From: Lentzea atacamensis
Lineage (GTDB): Bacteria; Actinomycetota; Actinomycetes; Mycobacteriales; Pseudonocardiaceae
Length of the DNA: 64,000 nt
Reading direction: 5' to 3'
NCBI RefSeq assembly: GCF_003269295.1
Contig: NZ_QLTT01000001.1
Location: forward strand, 577,635-641,634
Shown here piece by piece: positions 56,660 to 64,000 of this stretch (the stretch's first letter is position 1; each line of letters starts with the position of its first letter). Both the position numbers and the translations under genes were made by a program. Under the pieces are notes generated by a model. That model did not search any database. It had not been told where the DNA came from and saw only the letters and a list, made by a program, of their open reading frames with translations.

Positions 56660-57142
56660 CGCGGCCACGCCGCTCAGCGAGCTGGACGCGTCGGGGTGAG
56701 CTCCTTCCTCGACACTGATGCCGAGCCGTTCCACGAGTTCGCCGCCGAGCCAGCCACCGAGCCCGCCCCCGAGCACGCCCAGCCAGGCCGCGACCAGGGC
56801 GGGCCAGGCAGGCGCCCAGCCGGTCTCGGCCAGGCGCAGCGCCCAGCTCACCGCGAACAACACCAGCACCACGGCGTTCACCAGCCCGTGCAGCAGCCCG
56901 ATCCGGCGGGCGCGGGTGCCCCGCGGGGTGACGAGAAACCAGTCCAGCCACCCGGTGGCGGCGGTGACCACCCCCATCAGCACACCGGCGGCGATGAGGT
57001 GGGCCGCGGTGAAGGCGAAGCTGGTGCGATCGGTGATCAGGTACAGCACGTCGAAGCCGACCGCCGTGGTCAGCAGGCCCAGCGGGAACACGATGAGGAT
57101 CGGGTGGACGGCGTGGCCCGCGGCGCGCACACGACTGCGCAT
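56648..57142 (-). CDS. DUF2231 membrane protein
   Basis: A 164-residue membrane protein with four predicted transmembrane helices (HPILIVFPLGLLTTAVGFDVLY at the start, GVLMGVVTAATGWLDWF, LVNAVVLVLFAVSW, LVAAWLGVLGGGLGGWL). The pattern and length match DUF2231 proteins of actinobacteria; function unknown. ATG 57142 was chosen because AGGAGC is upstream and HAVHPILI starts the domain. It is divergent from the DUF6221 gene, sharing an 82-base promoter region. Confidence 0.8.
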   Translation of the reverse strand: MRSRVRAAGHAVHPILIVFPLGLLTTAVGFDVLYLITDRTSFAFTAAHLIAAGVLMGVVTAATGWLDWFLVTPRGTRARRIGLLHGLVNAVVLVLFAVSWALRLAETGWAPAWPALVAAWLGVLGGGLGGWLGGELVERLGISVEEGAHPDASSSLSGVAASGR

Positions 57143-57224
57143 GAGGTGCTCCTTCCCAAAGGCAGCTGTCACCGAGAACAGCTGCCACAGGCGTACCCAG
57201 CGGCGCAGCGGATACCCCTCTGGC

Positions 57225-57542
57225 ATGAACACCGAGGAAGTGCGGAAATTCGTGCTCGAGCGGCTCGACGAGGACGAGGTGCGCCTGGCCGAGGGGAAGC
57301 TGCCGCTCCTCGACGAAGCCGAGGGCCGGGGCAGGCTGCGGATCATCGCCTCGGACGACGGTTCCGGGCTGCTCCTGCTGCCCGGCCCGATCCAGGCGGC
57401 CGAGGAACGGGTGCCGGTGCCGTTCCCGGAGAAGTACGCCCTGCTGCGGACCGAGGTCGAGCAGACCCGTGACGAGGCCCTGCTGAGACTGCTGGCCGCC
57501 GCCTACGACACCCACCACGGCTGGCAGGAGGAGTGGCGATGA
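57225..57542 (+). CDS. DUF6221-like conserved small protein
   Basis: A 105-residue protein whose ends (VLERLDEDEVRLA ... LLRLLAAAYDTHHGWQEEWR) match the actinobacterial DUF6221 pattern, with a LAxxYxxHxGxxxxW tail. No enzymatic motif. ATG 57225. It overlaps the next small acidic gene by ATGA. Confidence 0.6.
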   Translation: MNTEEVRKFVLERLDEDEVRLAEGKLPLLDEAEGRGRLRIIASDDGSGLLLLPGPIQAAEERVPVPFPEKYALLRTEVEQTRDEALLRLLAAAYDTHHGWQEEWR

Positions 57543-57697
57543 CCAAGCCGGAGCCCGACCGCGTGACCGCCGAGAGCGAGCTGGAGGACGCCGACATCGG
57601 CTCCGAGCACACGCGACCGACCTACGCCGACGAGAACCCCGGCGGCCCGCACCGCGGACCTGACGAGTCCGAGCCCGAGGACGAGGGCGGCCTGTAG
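57539..57697 (+). CDS. Small acidic disordered protein (52 aa)
   Basis: A 52-residue acidic peptide (MTKPEPDRVTAESELEDAD ... EPEDEGGL) beginning at ATG 57539 within the stop of the DUF6221-like gene (ATGA). No hydrophobic core. The stop is 2 bases before the end of the convergent ABC permease gene. Likely translationally coupled; function unknown. Confidence 0.6.
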   Translation: MTKPEPDRVTAESELEDADIGSEHTRPTYADENPGGPHRGPDESEPEDEGGL

Positions 57698-57698
57698 G

Positions 57699-58520
57699 TC
57701 ACTCCTCGACGCGTTGCGTCACGACACCGCGCACGAAGTACCGCTGTGCCACCAGGAACAGCAGGATCATCGGCACGGTGGCGACGACGCTCGCCGCCAT
57801 CACCAGCTCCCACTGGGCCTCGCCGCCCTGCCCGAACCGGTCGAGCACCGCCTTCAGCCCGCGCGGCAGCGTGTACAGCTCCGGTTCGCGCAGGTAGATC
57901 AACGGCCTGATGAGGTCGGTCCAGGCCGCCTTCAGCTCGAACACGAACACCACGATCAGGCCCGGCCTGGCGAGCGGCAGCGCGATCGAGGTGAACTGCC
58001 GCCACGGCCCGGCGCCGTCGACCCGTGCCGCGTCGAACACCTCCGCGGGCAGGCCGAGGAAGAACTGGCGCAGCAGGAAGACGTAGAACGCCGAACCGAA
58101 GAGGTTGCCGGCCCACAACGGGACCTGCGTCGTCGCGAGCCCCACCGCGTGCCACTCCAGGTACACCGGCACCATGGTCACGGCGGCGGGCAGCATCATC
58201 GTGGCGAGCACGAGTCCGAAGAGGACGGTGCGGCCGCGGAACCGGAACCGCGCGAAGCCGAACGCCACGACCGCGCTCGACACGGTGGCGGCGACCGCGG
58301 CGGCGACACCGACGGCCACGCTGTTGCCCACCCATGCGAGCAACGGCACCGCACGCCAGACCTCGGTGTAGTTCTGCGGGTTCACCGGTGACGGCAGCAG
58401 GGCGTTGTCGAAAACGTGCGACCGGTCCTTCAGCGACGCGCTCAGCAGCCACCAGAACGGGTACGCGAACAGCACACCGACCGCGACGAGGGCGAACAGG
58501 ACGGGCGCGCGGCGGGTCAT
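57699..58520 (-). CDS. Sugar ABC transporter permease (MalG type)
   Basis: A 273-residue inner-membrane permease with six predicted helices. The EAA loop is EVFDAARVDGAGPWRQFTSIALPLARPG, the ATPase-contact motif of the CUT1 family. It is the second permease of the operon and overlaps the first by ATGA (58520-58517). With the lipoprotein and the first permease it imports an oligosaccharide. ATG 58520 is set by that overlap. Confidence 0.92.
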   Translation of the reverse strand: MTRRAPVLFALVAVGVLFAYPFWWLLSASLKDRSHVFDNALLPSPVNPQNYTEVWRAVPLLAWVGNSVAVGVAAAVAATVSSAVVAFGFARFRFRGRTVLFGLVLATMMLPAAVTMVPVYLEWHAVGLATTQVPLWAGNLFGSAFYVFLLRQFFLGLPAEVFDAARVDGAGPWRQFTSIALPLARPGLIVVFVFELKAAWTDLIRPLIYLREPELYTLPRGLKAVLDRFGQGGEAQWELVMAASVVATVPMILLFLVAQRYFVRGVVTQRVEE

Positions 58521-59413
58521 GCCCGGTCCTCGTAGTGCACGTAGTCGCGCGACAGCCGCACCTGCAGCGCCGTGATCGCGGCGATCACCAGGAACAGCAC
58601 CCACGCCAGCGCGGACGCGTAACCCATCCGCAGCGAACCGAACGCCTCCTGGAACAGGTAGATCACGTAGAACAGCGCCGCGTCACCCTCCGCCGGCGTG
58701 GACGGCCGGGCGCCGAAGAACATCGTGTAGGCCTCGGTGAACACCTGCAATGACGCGATGGTGTTGACGATCAGCGTGAAGTACACGGTGCCGCTGATGC
58801 CGGGCAGCGTGACGTGCCAGAACTGCCGCCACGGCGAAGCCCCGTCCAGCCGCGCCGCCTCGTACCGCTCCCCCGGCACCCTGGTCAGCGCCGCCAGGTA
58901 CAGCACGGCGGTGCTGCCGGCCGTCCAGAGGCTCATCAGCACCAGGCCGGGTTTGATCCACGCGGGGTCGGTCGTCCACTGCGGCCCGGTGAACCCGAAC
59001 CAGCCCAGCATCGCGTTGATCGCGCCGTTCTGCCCGTTGAGCAGCAACAGGAACAACGCCGCGAGGGCGACCGGCGGGGTCATCGTCGGCAGGAACAGCA
59101 CGGTGCGGAAGAAGCCGGCCGACCGTCCCGCGCGACGCAGCAGTGACGCGAGGCCGAGCGCGAGCACGATCTGCAGCGGGACGTGCAGCAGCGTGAAGAA
59201 CACGGTGTTCCACAACGCTTTGGCGGCGCGTTCGTCCTGCAGCATCTCGCGGTAGTTGCTCATGCCCGCGAACCGCGCCGGCTTGAGCAGGTCGTAGTGC
59301 GTGAACGACAGGAACAGGCTGTAGAGCATCGGACCGGCCGTGAGCAGCAGGAACCCGGCGACCCACGGCAGCACGAACAACCAGCCGGCCCGTGCCTCGC
59401 GCGCACTCGCCAT
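58517..59413 (-). CDS. Sugar ABC transporter permease (MalF type)
   Basis: A 298-residue permease with six predicted helices starting at LFVLPWVAGFLLLTAG and the EAA loop RYEAARLDGASPWRQFWHVTLPG. CUT1 family. ATG 59413 overlaps the stop of the upstream solute-binding protein gene and the end overlaps the MalG-type gene, so all three are translated as a unit. No ATP-binding subunit gene lies nearby; actinobacterial CUT1 systems usually share one multitask ATPase such as MsiK. Confidence 0.92.
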   Translation of the reverse strand: MASAREARAGWLFVLPWVAGFLLLTAGPMLYSLFLSFTHYDLLKPARFAGMSNYREMLQDERAAKALWNTVFFTLLHVPLQIVLALGLASLLRRAGRSAGFFRTVLFLPTMTPPVALAALFLLLLNGQNGAINAMLGWFGFTGPQWTTDPAWIKPGLVLMSLWTAGSTAVLYLAALTRVPGERYEAARLDGASPWRQFWHVTLPGISGTVYFTLIVNTIASLQVFTEAYTMFFGARPSTPAEGDAALFYVIYLFQEAFGSLRMGYASALAWVLFLVIAAITALQVRLSRDYVHYEDRA

Positions 59414-60720
59414 CAACGGCCTCCCACGCGGGTGATCGCCCGATCGGCCTCACGTCGCGCCTGCGCCATCGACTCCTCCGGGCTCTGCTGACCGAGCAGC
59501 ACCCTCGTCACCGCCGACTCCCACGAGCGCACGAGATCACTGGCCGCCGGGTTCGGCGGCAGGGCGAAGGCCTTGTCCTGCACGGACTGCAACACCCGCA
59601 CACCCTGTTCGAGCACGCGGATGCCACGCGGGTCGTACACCTCGCTGAAGATCTTCTCGTCGGCCGCGCGGTTCCCGGTGAACGTGCCGCTGTAGGGCTT
59701 GCCCTTCTCGGCGAGCGCGTCGCGGCGTGCCTTCGCAGCGGTGACCCAGGTGTCCGCCGCGGTCATCGTCGCGATGAACTCGCACGCCAGCTCGGGGTGC
59801 CGGGCGCCCTGCGGAATGGCCCACGCCTGCCCGCCGGCCTCGGTGAGCGGGTTGCCCTGCCGGTCGGTGAAGGGCGCGACCGTGACGTCGGCGTCCGGCG
59901 AGTTGGCCGCGATCGTGTTGACGTACCACGAGTCCATCGCCATGGCGGCGACCTGCCCCGTGACGAACTCGTTGTTCGCACCGAAGGAGTCGAAGGTGTC
60001 GCGGAACGCCTTGAACGCCGCCCAGCCGCCCTGCGCGCGCACCAGGCCGGTGGTGTAGCGGACGGCTTCGACCACGCGCGGGTCGTCCAGGTGCGGCTCG
60101 TCGCCGATCAGGTCGGCGCCGTTCGCCTTGGCCCACAGCGCGACGAACTCCGGCACCCGCGGATCGAACCCGATCCGCCGGAGCCTGCCGTCCTCGGTGC
60201 GCGCGAGCTTCGCCGTCGTCTCGGCGAGGCGCTGCCAGTCCGTTGTGGACAGTGTGGCCGGGTCCACGCCTGCCTCGCGCAGCACCGGGTTGTTGAGAAT
60301 GAGCACGCGGACGCTGAAGAAGTCGGGCACCCCGTAGACCGTGCCGGCGTAGGTCACCTGCCGCACCGCCGCCTCGCGGAAGACCTTCAGGTCGACCTGG
60401 TGCCGCCGCAGACAGGGCCCGAGGTCCTGCACCGCTCCCCTGGCCGCGTAGCCGCCGAGCTTGCGCCGGTCCGCGTACACCAGGTCCGGAGGATCATCGG
60501 CCGCCACCGCCGAGAGGAACTGCTGCTCGTCCAGCGCCCCCTCGTTGACCCGGAGATCGACCTCGGGACGGCGGTCCCTGAACACCTTCACCCGTGCGGT
60601 GGCGTGTTCGTCCGGCAGCCCGAACCCCATGGTGGTGAGTGTGTTGGGCTGATCCGCGACGCTCGGGCCGAGACCTCCGCACCCCGCGACGAGCAGCAGT
60701 GCGACCAGCCACCGGGTCAT
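59413..60720 (-). CDS. Sugar ABC transporter solute-binding lipoprotein
   Basis: A 435-residue extracellular lipoprotein. The signal MTRWLVALLLVAGC ends in a lipobox LVAGC at about position 14. The mature fold is of CUT1 sugar-binding proteins (PPDLVYADRRKLGGYA, VYGVPDFFSVRVLILN, GADLIGDEP, AWAIPQGARHPELACEF). The ligand is unknown; with CUT1 permeases it should be an oligosaccharide or polyol. ATG 60720 begins the signal and overlaps the stop of the upstream small gene. No neighbouring transcription factor is present. Confidence 0.9.
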   Translation of the reverse strand: MTRWLVALLLVAGCGGLGPSVADQPNTLTTMGFGLPDEHATARVKVFRDRRPEVDLRVNEGALDEQQFLSAVAADDPPDLVYADRRKLGGYAARGAVQDLGPCLRRHQVDLKVFREAAVRQVTYAGTVYGVPDFFSVRVLILNNPVLREAGVDPATLSTTDWQRLAETTAKLARTEDGRLRRIGFDPRVPEFVALWAKANGADLIGDEPHLDDPRVVEAVRYTTGLVRAQGGWAAFKAFRDTFDSFGANNEFVTGQVAAMAMDSWYVNTIAANSPDADVTVAPFTDRQGNPLTEAGGQAWAIPQGARHPELACEFIATMTAADTWVTAAKARRDALAEKGKPYSGTFTGNRAADEKIFSEVYDPRGIRVLEQGVRVLQSVQDKAFALPPNPAASDLVRSWESAVTRVLLGQQSPEESMAQARREADRAITRVGGR

Positions 60721-60995
60721 GCGCGTGCGGCGACCACGGCCCTGCGACCGGGCAGGAACCGGCGCGCCGCGGTCAGCAACGCGCGTGCCTCCATCACCTC
60801 GCCGAGCTCGAGGTGCTCGTCGGCCGCCGCGATGTGCTCCAGCGCCCGGCGGGGCGCGTCCGGCGCGTCCATCACCGCCCTGCTCAGGCACCTGCGCGCC
60901 TGTTCCGCCTGCAGGGCGAGATCCGCGCCCGAGGTGAGGCGGATGAGGACGAGAGCATCGCAGATCGCCTGATCGAGTTCGTTGTGCCGCACCAT
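60717..60995 (-). CDS. Small helical protein (92 aa)
   Basis: A 92-residue protein rich in Ala, Leu and Arg (NELDQAICDALVLIRLTSGAD, then repeated ARRCLSRAV / RALEHIAAADEHLELGE). It is predicted to form a small helical hairpin or repeat. ATG 60995 was chosen; the longer frame to 61262 is probably spurious. It overlaps the start of the sugar-binding lipoprotein by ATGA, so it is the first gene of the transport operon. Function unknown. Confidence 0.55.
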   Translation of the reverse strand: MVRHNELDQAICDALVLIRLTSGADLALQAEQARRCLSRAVMDAPDAPRRALEHIAAADEHLELGEVMEARALLTAARRFLPGRRAVVAARA

Positions 60996-61063
60996 GATTG
61001 CCGCCTTCGGGACAGCCGGGGGTGGCAGCGCCGACTGCTTGACGCTGGTCCCGGCTACCCGGG

Positions 61064-61348
61064 TCACCGACCCCTCAAACGATCTGCCCGCCGCTGTGTC
61101 CGGGGCCGTGCGGCCGCGGCGCACCGCCGGCACATCGCCATCACCGGTGCGCCCGCGGTGTCGTTGATCCAGAGCGCGTCGATCCACAGCACGTGCGGGA
61201 ACCGGTCGAGTCGCGCCCGGCTCAGCGGCACACCGCACAGCGTCTGGTTCTGGCCCGGCCACCAGGCGTGGACGTCACCCGACGGCATGCGGATGTCCTC
61301 GTCGTCCCGCCAGCCGCTCGACGCGGCCACCGCGGGCGTCGCCGCCAC
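61064..61348 (-). CDS. Small conserved protein with paired cysteines (94 aa)
   Basis: A 94-residue protein from GTG 61348. DVHAWWPGQNQTLCGVPLSRARL and a later MAMCRRCAAA suggest a zinc-binding site using one Cys plus a CxxC pair and histidines. It is similar to short conserved Pseudonocardiales proteins of unknown role. Its 3' third overlaps no gene. It is the third of four small minus-strand genes. The start is uncertain. Confidence 0.55.
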   Translation of the reverse strand: MAATPAVAASSGWRDDEDIRMPSGDVHAWWPGQNQTLCGVPLSRARLDRFPHVLWIDALWINDTAGAPVMAMCRRCAAAARPRTQRRADRLRGR

Positions 61349-61351
61349 CGG

Positions 61352-61603
61352 TCAGCCTCCCCGGTTGTCCTCGGCGGCGGCGAGCGTCGCGGCCGCCTCG
61401 TCGAGATCGCGCTCGGTCACCGGCCACCCGCCGACGCGCTCGAGCAGTTCGTCCCGCGTGACCACGGGCAGTGCGCCGCGCAACGCCGTGGTGGCGAGCT
61501 CGTCGCGGCCCGCCACCACGTAGCTGCCCGCGACGAGCACGAGCGCCGCCTCCGGCCGGGTCGACTGGAGCAGCAGTTTCAGGTCTTCCACTCGCACTGG
61601 CAT
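61352..61603 (-). CDS. Small conserved protein (83 aa)
   Basis: An 83-residue protein from ATG 61603 (MPVRVEDLKLLLQ ... ALVLVAGSYVVAGRDEL ... GGWPVTERDLDEAAATLAAAE). It has one hydrophobic strand-like stretch and an acidic tail; no known fold is recognised. Spacing to its neighbours is 3 and 13 bases, so it belongs to the same unit. Function unknown. Confidence 0.55.
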   Translation of the reverse strand: MPVRVEDLKLLLQSTRPEAALVLVAGSYVVAGRDELATTALRGALPVVTRDELLERVGGWPVTERDLDEAAATLAAAEDNRGG

Positions 61604-61616
61604 GACCCGGTTCCGA

Positions 61617-61769
61617 TCAACCGTCGTCGCCGAGGCGACCGCCACCGTCCAGGCCCGCGCCCTGCGCCGGCGGACGCTCGTCCGCCTCTTCCTCTGTCGG
61701 GGTCAGCGGTGCACCGCTCTGCTCCTCGGCCGCACCGCGTTCCACGTCGTCGTGCTCGGGTTCGGTCAC
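61617..61769 (-). CDS. Small acidic disordered protein (50 aa)
   Basis: A 50-residue acidic peptide (MTEPEHDDVERGAAEEQSG ...). GTG 61769 with GGGAGAG upstream is preferred over ATG 61808, because the predicted promoter's -10 element (61812-61807) overlaps that ATG and transcription would begin downstream of it. It heads the small-gene set 61.8-61.0 kb. Function unknown; third peptide of this acidic kind in the window. Confidence 0.5.
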   Translation of the reverse strand: MTEPEHDDVERGAAEEQSGAPLTPTEEEADERPPAQGAGLDGGGRLGDDG

Positions 61770-61806
61770 AGCGCTCTCCCGTCCTCGCTGAACTGGTGTC
61801 TGCGGC

Positions 61807-61831
61807 ATACCCGGTGACGCACCGCCGAACC
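61807..61831 (-). promoter_or_regulatory. SigB/SigF-like promoter of the small-gene set
   Basis: On the minus strand GGTT (61831-61828), 15 bases, GGGTAT (61812-61807). Same GGTT-N15-GGGTA[TC] form and spacing as the two promoters at 51.6 kb. It decides the start codon of the downstream small gene. Confidence 0.65.
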
Positions 61832-61832
61832 G

Positions 61833-62618
61833 TCACAGCGGCAGCGTCTCTCCTCGCGCCACCACGTGCACGTCGAGACCAGCCGCACGCCGCGAGATCT
61901 CCGCGGTGAAGTCGGCCAGCGGTGACTTCATGACGCCGTACTCCTCGTAGTGCACGGGCACGGTGGTGCGCGGTCCGAGCAGGTGCATCAGGTCGGCGCC
62001 CTGCTTTCCGTCCATCGTGAGCAGGACACCCAGCACCTTGGTGCCGCCGAGGTGCAGCACCGCGAGGTCGATGCCGTCGAAGCGTTCGCGGATCCGGCGC
62101 AGCTCGGGGTGCACCAGTGTGTCGCCACTGAGGTAGACGCGGAACGGGAGCACGCCTGCCGCCTCCCGGTACTCGATCATCGTGCCCATGACGGGAGGCA
62201 GCAGACGGCCCACCGGCCCCAGCCCGTGCCTGCCCGGCAGTGAGGTCACGGTCAGCTTCGCCGCGCCGCGGGACAGCGTGACCGTCTCCCACGTCCGCAG
62301 CGGCGCGGCTTCGACGAATCCCCTGCGGGACAGCCGTTTCGCCGCGTGCGGTGTGGTGAGGACGGGCAGGTCGCGGGCGAGCTCCCGGCTCGCAACCCGG
62401 TCGAAGTGGTCGCCGTGCAGGTGGGACAGCACCACGGCGTCCAGCTCGGGCAGATCCGCGATCTCGATCGCCGGATCCGTGAGTCTCCGTGACACCACGC
62501 CCTGACCGATGTGCGTCCACTGTCCTCTGTGGAGGAAGTTGGGATCGGTCAGCAGCGTGAACGGCCCGAGCCGGAGCACCGTGGTGGCGTTGCCCACGAA
62601 GTACAGCGAACCGGTCAT
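61833..62618 (-). CDS. Metallo-beta-lactamase fold hydrolase
   Basis: A 261-residue MBL-fold hydrolase. The metal motif HxHxDH is LSHLHGDHFD (about 64-73); further ligands occur in LPGRHGLGP, LSGDTLVHPE and VPVHYEEYG. The family resembles UlaG/RomA-type phosphodiester or lactone hydrolases. No signal peptide. ATG 62618 overlaps the end of the DUF3618 gene. Substrate unknown. Confidence 0.88.
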   Translation of the reverse strand: MTGSLYFVGNATTVLRLGPFTLLTDPNFLHRGQWTHIGQGVVSRRLTDPAIEIADLPELDAVVLSHLHGDHFDRVASRELARDLPVLTTPHAAKRLSRRGFVEAAPLRTWETVTLSRGAAKLTVTSLPGRHGLGPVGRLLPPVMGTMIEYREAAGVLPFRVYLSGDTLVHPELRRIRERFDGIDLAVLHLGGTKVLGVLLTMDGKQGADLMHLLGPRTTVPVHYEEYGVMKSPLADFTAEISRRAAGLDVHVVARGETLPL

Positions 62619-63238
62619 GTCTGCCCGGACACCCGCTGGCCGGACTCGCGGGCGTGGCCGCCGACGTCCTGTGCCGCTTCCCTCGTGTGTTCGGCCGTGG
62701 TCTGCGCCGCGTCGGTGGCCACCTGCTTGACCTCACCCGCCGCGTCGCTCACCGAGGTCTTCACGTCCTCCTTGATGTGCTGCGCCGACTCGGCCATCGC
62801 CTCCTTGGCCGGTTCCACGACGTCGCCGAAGCTGTCGGACAGCTGCTGCACCGCCTGTTGTTCGGCGTCGGTGCGCGGCAGCACCGCGGCCAGCAGCAGG
62901 CCGCTGCCGAACGCGATCAGGCCGGCCGCGAGCGGGCTTCCCTGCGTCTGCCGGGCGACCCGCTGCGGTGCGTCCTGCACCGCCTGCACGGCCTGCTCCG
63001 CCCGTTCGGCGACGGCGTGCCCGGTGTCCCGTCCCTGCTCCCTGACCGCGGTCGTGGCCTGTGCGGTGGTACCCATCACTCGCTCCTTCATCGCCGTCAG
63101 CCCTCGCCGCACGCCGCGGACGCGCCGCTGGGCGATGCTTCGCGGGCTCGCGTGGTCGACCAGCCGGTTGGCGTCGGTCCGCAGCTCAGCGCGGGTCACT
63201 TCGATGTCACGCCTTATCTGGTCGGGTGTTTCGCCCAT
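62615..63238 (-). CDS. DUF3618 membrane-associated protein
   Basis: A 207-residue protein. The N-terminal DUF3618 domain (PDQIRRDIEVTRAELRTDANRLVDHASP) is followed by an Ala/Gln-rich coiled-coil, one hydrophobic helix (AGLIAFGSGLLLAAVL) and a long alternating-charge tail of A-E-K repeats that recalls LEA/apolipoprotein-like stress proteins. Start ATG 63238 is preferred over an upstream frame. It overlaps both neighbours, so it belongs to a four-gene membrane-protein set with the holin-like gene. Confidence 0.85.
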   Translation of the reverse strand: MGETPDQIRRDIEVTRAELRTDANRLVDHASPRSIAQRRVRGVRRGLTAMKERVMGTTAQATTAVREQGRDTGHAVAERAEQAVQAVQDAPQRVARQTQGSPLAAGLIAFGSGLLLAAVLPRTDAEQQAVQQLSDSFGDVVEPAKEAMAESAQHIKEDVKTSVSDAAGEVKQVATDAAQTTAEHTREAAQDVGGHARESGQRVSGQT

Positions 63239-63633
63239 TCCGCGTCCTCCTTCAGCGTTTCGACGGTGCGTTCGGGTTTCGGGTTGACGGTGCGCAGCTT
63301 GGCGCGTCCGCTGGAGTACAGGACGGCGCCCGTGACGCCCCACAGCGCGGCGACGATCAGCGCGGCCCAGCCCAGCGGCATGACCGCGCCGAGCGCGAAC
63401 ACCAGCGCGAGGCTGAGCAGCACCGTGGTGAGGTAGCCGGCGAACCCGGCGGCCGCGAGCATCCCGGTCGCCTTGCCCGCCTTCGCGGCCTCCTGCCGGA
63501 TCTCCGCCTTGGCGAGCTCCAGCTCCTGCCGCATGAGCTTGGACAGGTCACCGGTCAGCTCGCTGACGAGATCGCCCAGCGACTCCCCGGAAGTGTCCGT
63601 TCGCGACGGTGGTGGTGCCTCAGGGCTCGACAT
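63214..63633 (-). CDS. Phage-holin-superfamily (DUF1469-like) membrane protein
   Basis: A 139-residue membrane protein. An acidic N-terminal helix (SLGDLVSELTGDLSKLMRQE) precedes ELAKAEIRQEAAKAG and two transmembrane helices (MLAAAGFAGYLTTVLLSLAL and MPLGWAALIVAALWGVTGAV), the pattern of actinobacterial holin-X/phage-holin 3-like proteins encoded beside DUF3618. It is not a phage holin in context. It overlaps the DUF3618 gene by 25 bases and the next gene upstream by 14. Confidence 0.85.
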   Translation of the reverse strand: MSSPEAPPPSRTDTSGESLGDLVSELTGDLSKLMRQELELAKAEIRQEAAKAGKATGMLAAAGFAGYLTTVLLSLALVFALGAVMPLGWAALIVAALWGVTGAVLYSSGRAKLRTVNPKPERTVETLKEDAEWAKHPTR

Positions 63634-64000
63634 GCGGCACCCCCGGCGTGGAAGCCGGGCTCTGCGGCAGCGGCGTGCCGTACGGCGGCGTCGGGGCCTG
63701 GCTCTGCTGCGACGGCAGCGGAGCGCTGTGTTCCGGTGCCACGTCGGGACGTTCCGCCGCCACCGGCACAACCTCGCCCTGCTGCTGTTGCCCCTGTCCG
63801 CCACCGGTCGCGCTCTTCGCGACGCGGCCGACGAGGAACCCCGCCACGGCGGCACCCAGCAGGAAGGTGCCGGGCTTGCGCCGCGCGTAGTCCCGCGCCG
63901 AGTCGAGCAGACCCTGCGCTCCCCGTTCGTCGAGGAACCGGGCGGCCTGCCTGCTCGTGTCGGCGGCACTGCGGATCGCCCCCGCCGACATGGAGTCGGG
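63620..64000 (-). CDS. Membrane-associated protein, N-terminus beyond the window (partial)
   Basis: The frame is open to the right edge; its visible part has a helix (AADTSRQAARFLDERGAQGLLDSARDYARR), one transmembrane segment (GTFLLGAAVAGFLVGRVA) and a Pro/Gln-rich tail. RRKPGTFLLGAAVAGFL is the typical core of small actinobacterial proteins found with DUF3618 and holin-like genes. An ATG at 63991 exists, but family members usually have more N-terminal sequence, so the gene probably starts outside the window. Confidence 0.65.
   Translation of the reverse strand, partial: PDSMSAGAIRSAADTSRQAARFLDERGAQGLLDSARDYARRKPGTFLLGAAVAGFLVGRVAKSATGGGQGQQQQGEVVPVAAERPDVAPEHSAPLPSQQSQAPTPPYGTPLPQSPASTPGVPHVEP

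Noticed and set aside
57212-57217. Possible stress-sigma -10 (GGGTAT on the minus strand) before DUF2231
   Set aside because: No GGTT/GNNT element at 14-16 bases spacing.
63214-63633. Phage holin suggesting a prophage
   Set aside because: The protein belongs to chromosomal actinobacterial holin-like genes found with DUF3618; no phage genes are nearby.

Overview
The window is high-GC actinomycete chromosomal DNA, most likely from Pseudonocardiales (a Lentzea/Saccharothrix/Amycolatopsis-like genome). This is inferred from codon use, from many GTG/TTG starts and ATGA/GTGA start-stop overlaps, from the density of secreted glycosidases, and from actinobacteria-restricted families (SAV_2336/FxsT-like, VMAP, DUF6221-like, DUF3618). 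No tRNA, rRNA, CRISPR array, insertion sequence or integrase was seen. It looks like an accessory chromosome arm: most operons are specialised, and several gene junctions hold decayed genes.

Layout. 0-4.6 kb: carboxymuconolactone-decarboxylase-like protein, secreted cholesterol oxidase, dinB with a LexA box at its start, and a LysR/SnoaL-like pseudogene pair. 4.6-7.6 kb: GH31 glycosidase carrying two CBM35-like modules. 7.6-12.6 kb: malonate-use locus (GntR regulator, MatC-type carrier, MatB malonyl-CoA synthetase, fused carboxyltransferase) with two near-identical operators. 13-15.4 kb: amidase and patatin. 15.5-18.9 kb: two tandem ABC-F proteins behind a leader that looks like an attenuator.

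18.9-28.2 kb is the most unusual region. Four genes encode an NLR-like conflict/signalling system: a small EAD2-type adaptor with an amyloid/RHIM-like motif, an EAD2-VMAP protein, a MoxR AAA+ ATPase, and a 1470-residue vWA-like/NB-ARC/TPR protein of the FxsT type. They converge on a two-gene RiPP-like unit: a HExxH (putative peptide hydroxylase) protein translationally coupled to a 54-residue FxSxx-COOH-type precursor that lacks the FxSxx tail. No radical SAM partner lies in the window. 28.3-32.7 kb: pseudogenes (methyltransferase, Eis-like acetyltransferase, FtsX-like permease) around an orphan P450 and a secreted cysteine-protease-like protein.

32.8-40.5 kb: a peptide/D-amino-acid operon made of an S9 peptidase fused to a beta-lactamase-fold (D-aminopeptidase-like) domain, an M20 deacylase, a GNAT, an N-succinylamino-acid-racemase-type enolase and a PucR regulator. 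40.7-50 kb: a secreted carbohydrate-degrading cluster (GH27, GH95, LacI regulator, two GH30), possibly against plant arabinogalactan side chains. 50-52 kb: zinc alcohol dehydrogenase and small proteins with stress-sigma-factor-like promoters. 52-56.7 kb: a UbiA / methyltransferase / acyl-CoA dehydrogenase / type III polyketide synthase / SDR biosynthetic cluster. 57.7-60.7 kb: a sugar ABC importer without its ATPase. 60.7-64 kb: small stress-type and membrane-associated proteins, ending in a gene that runs off the window.
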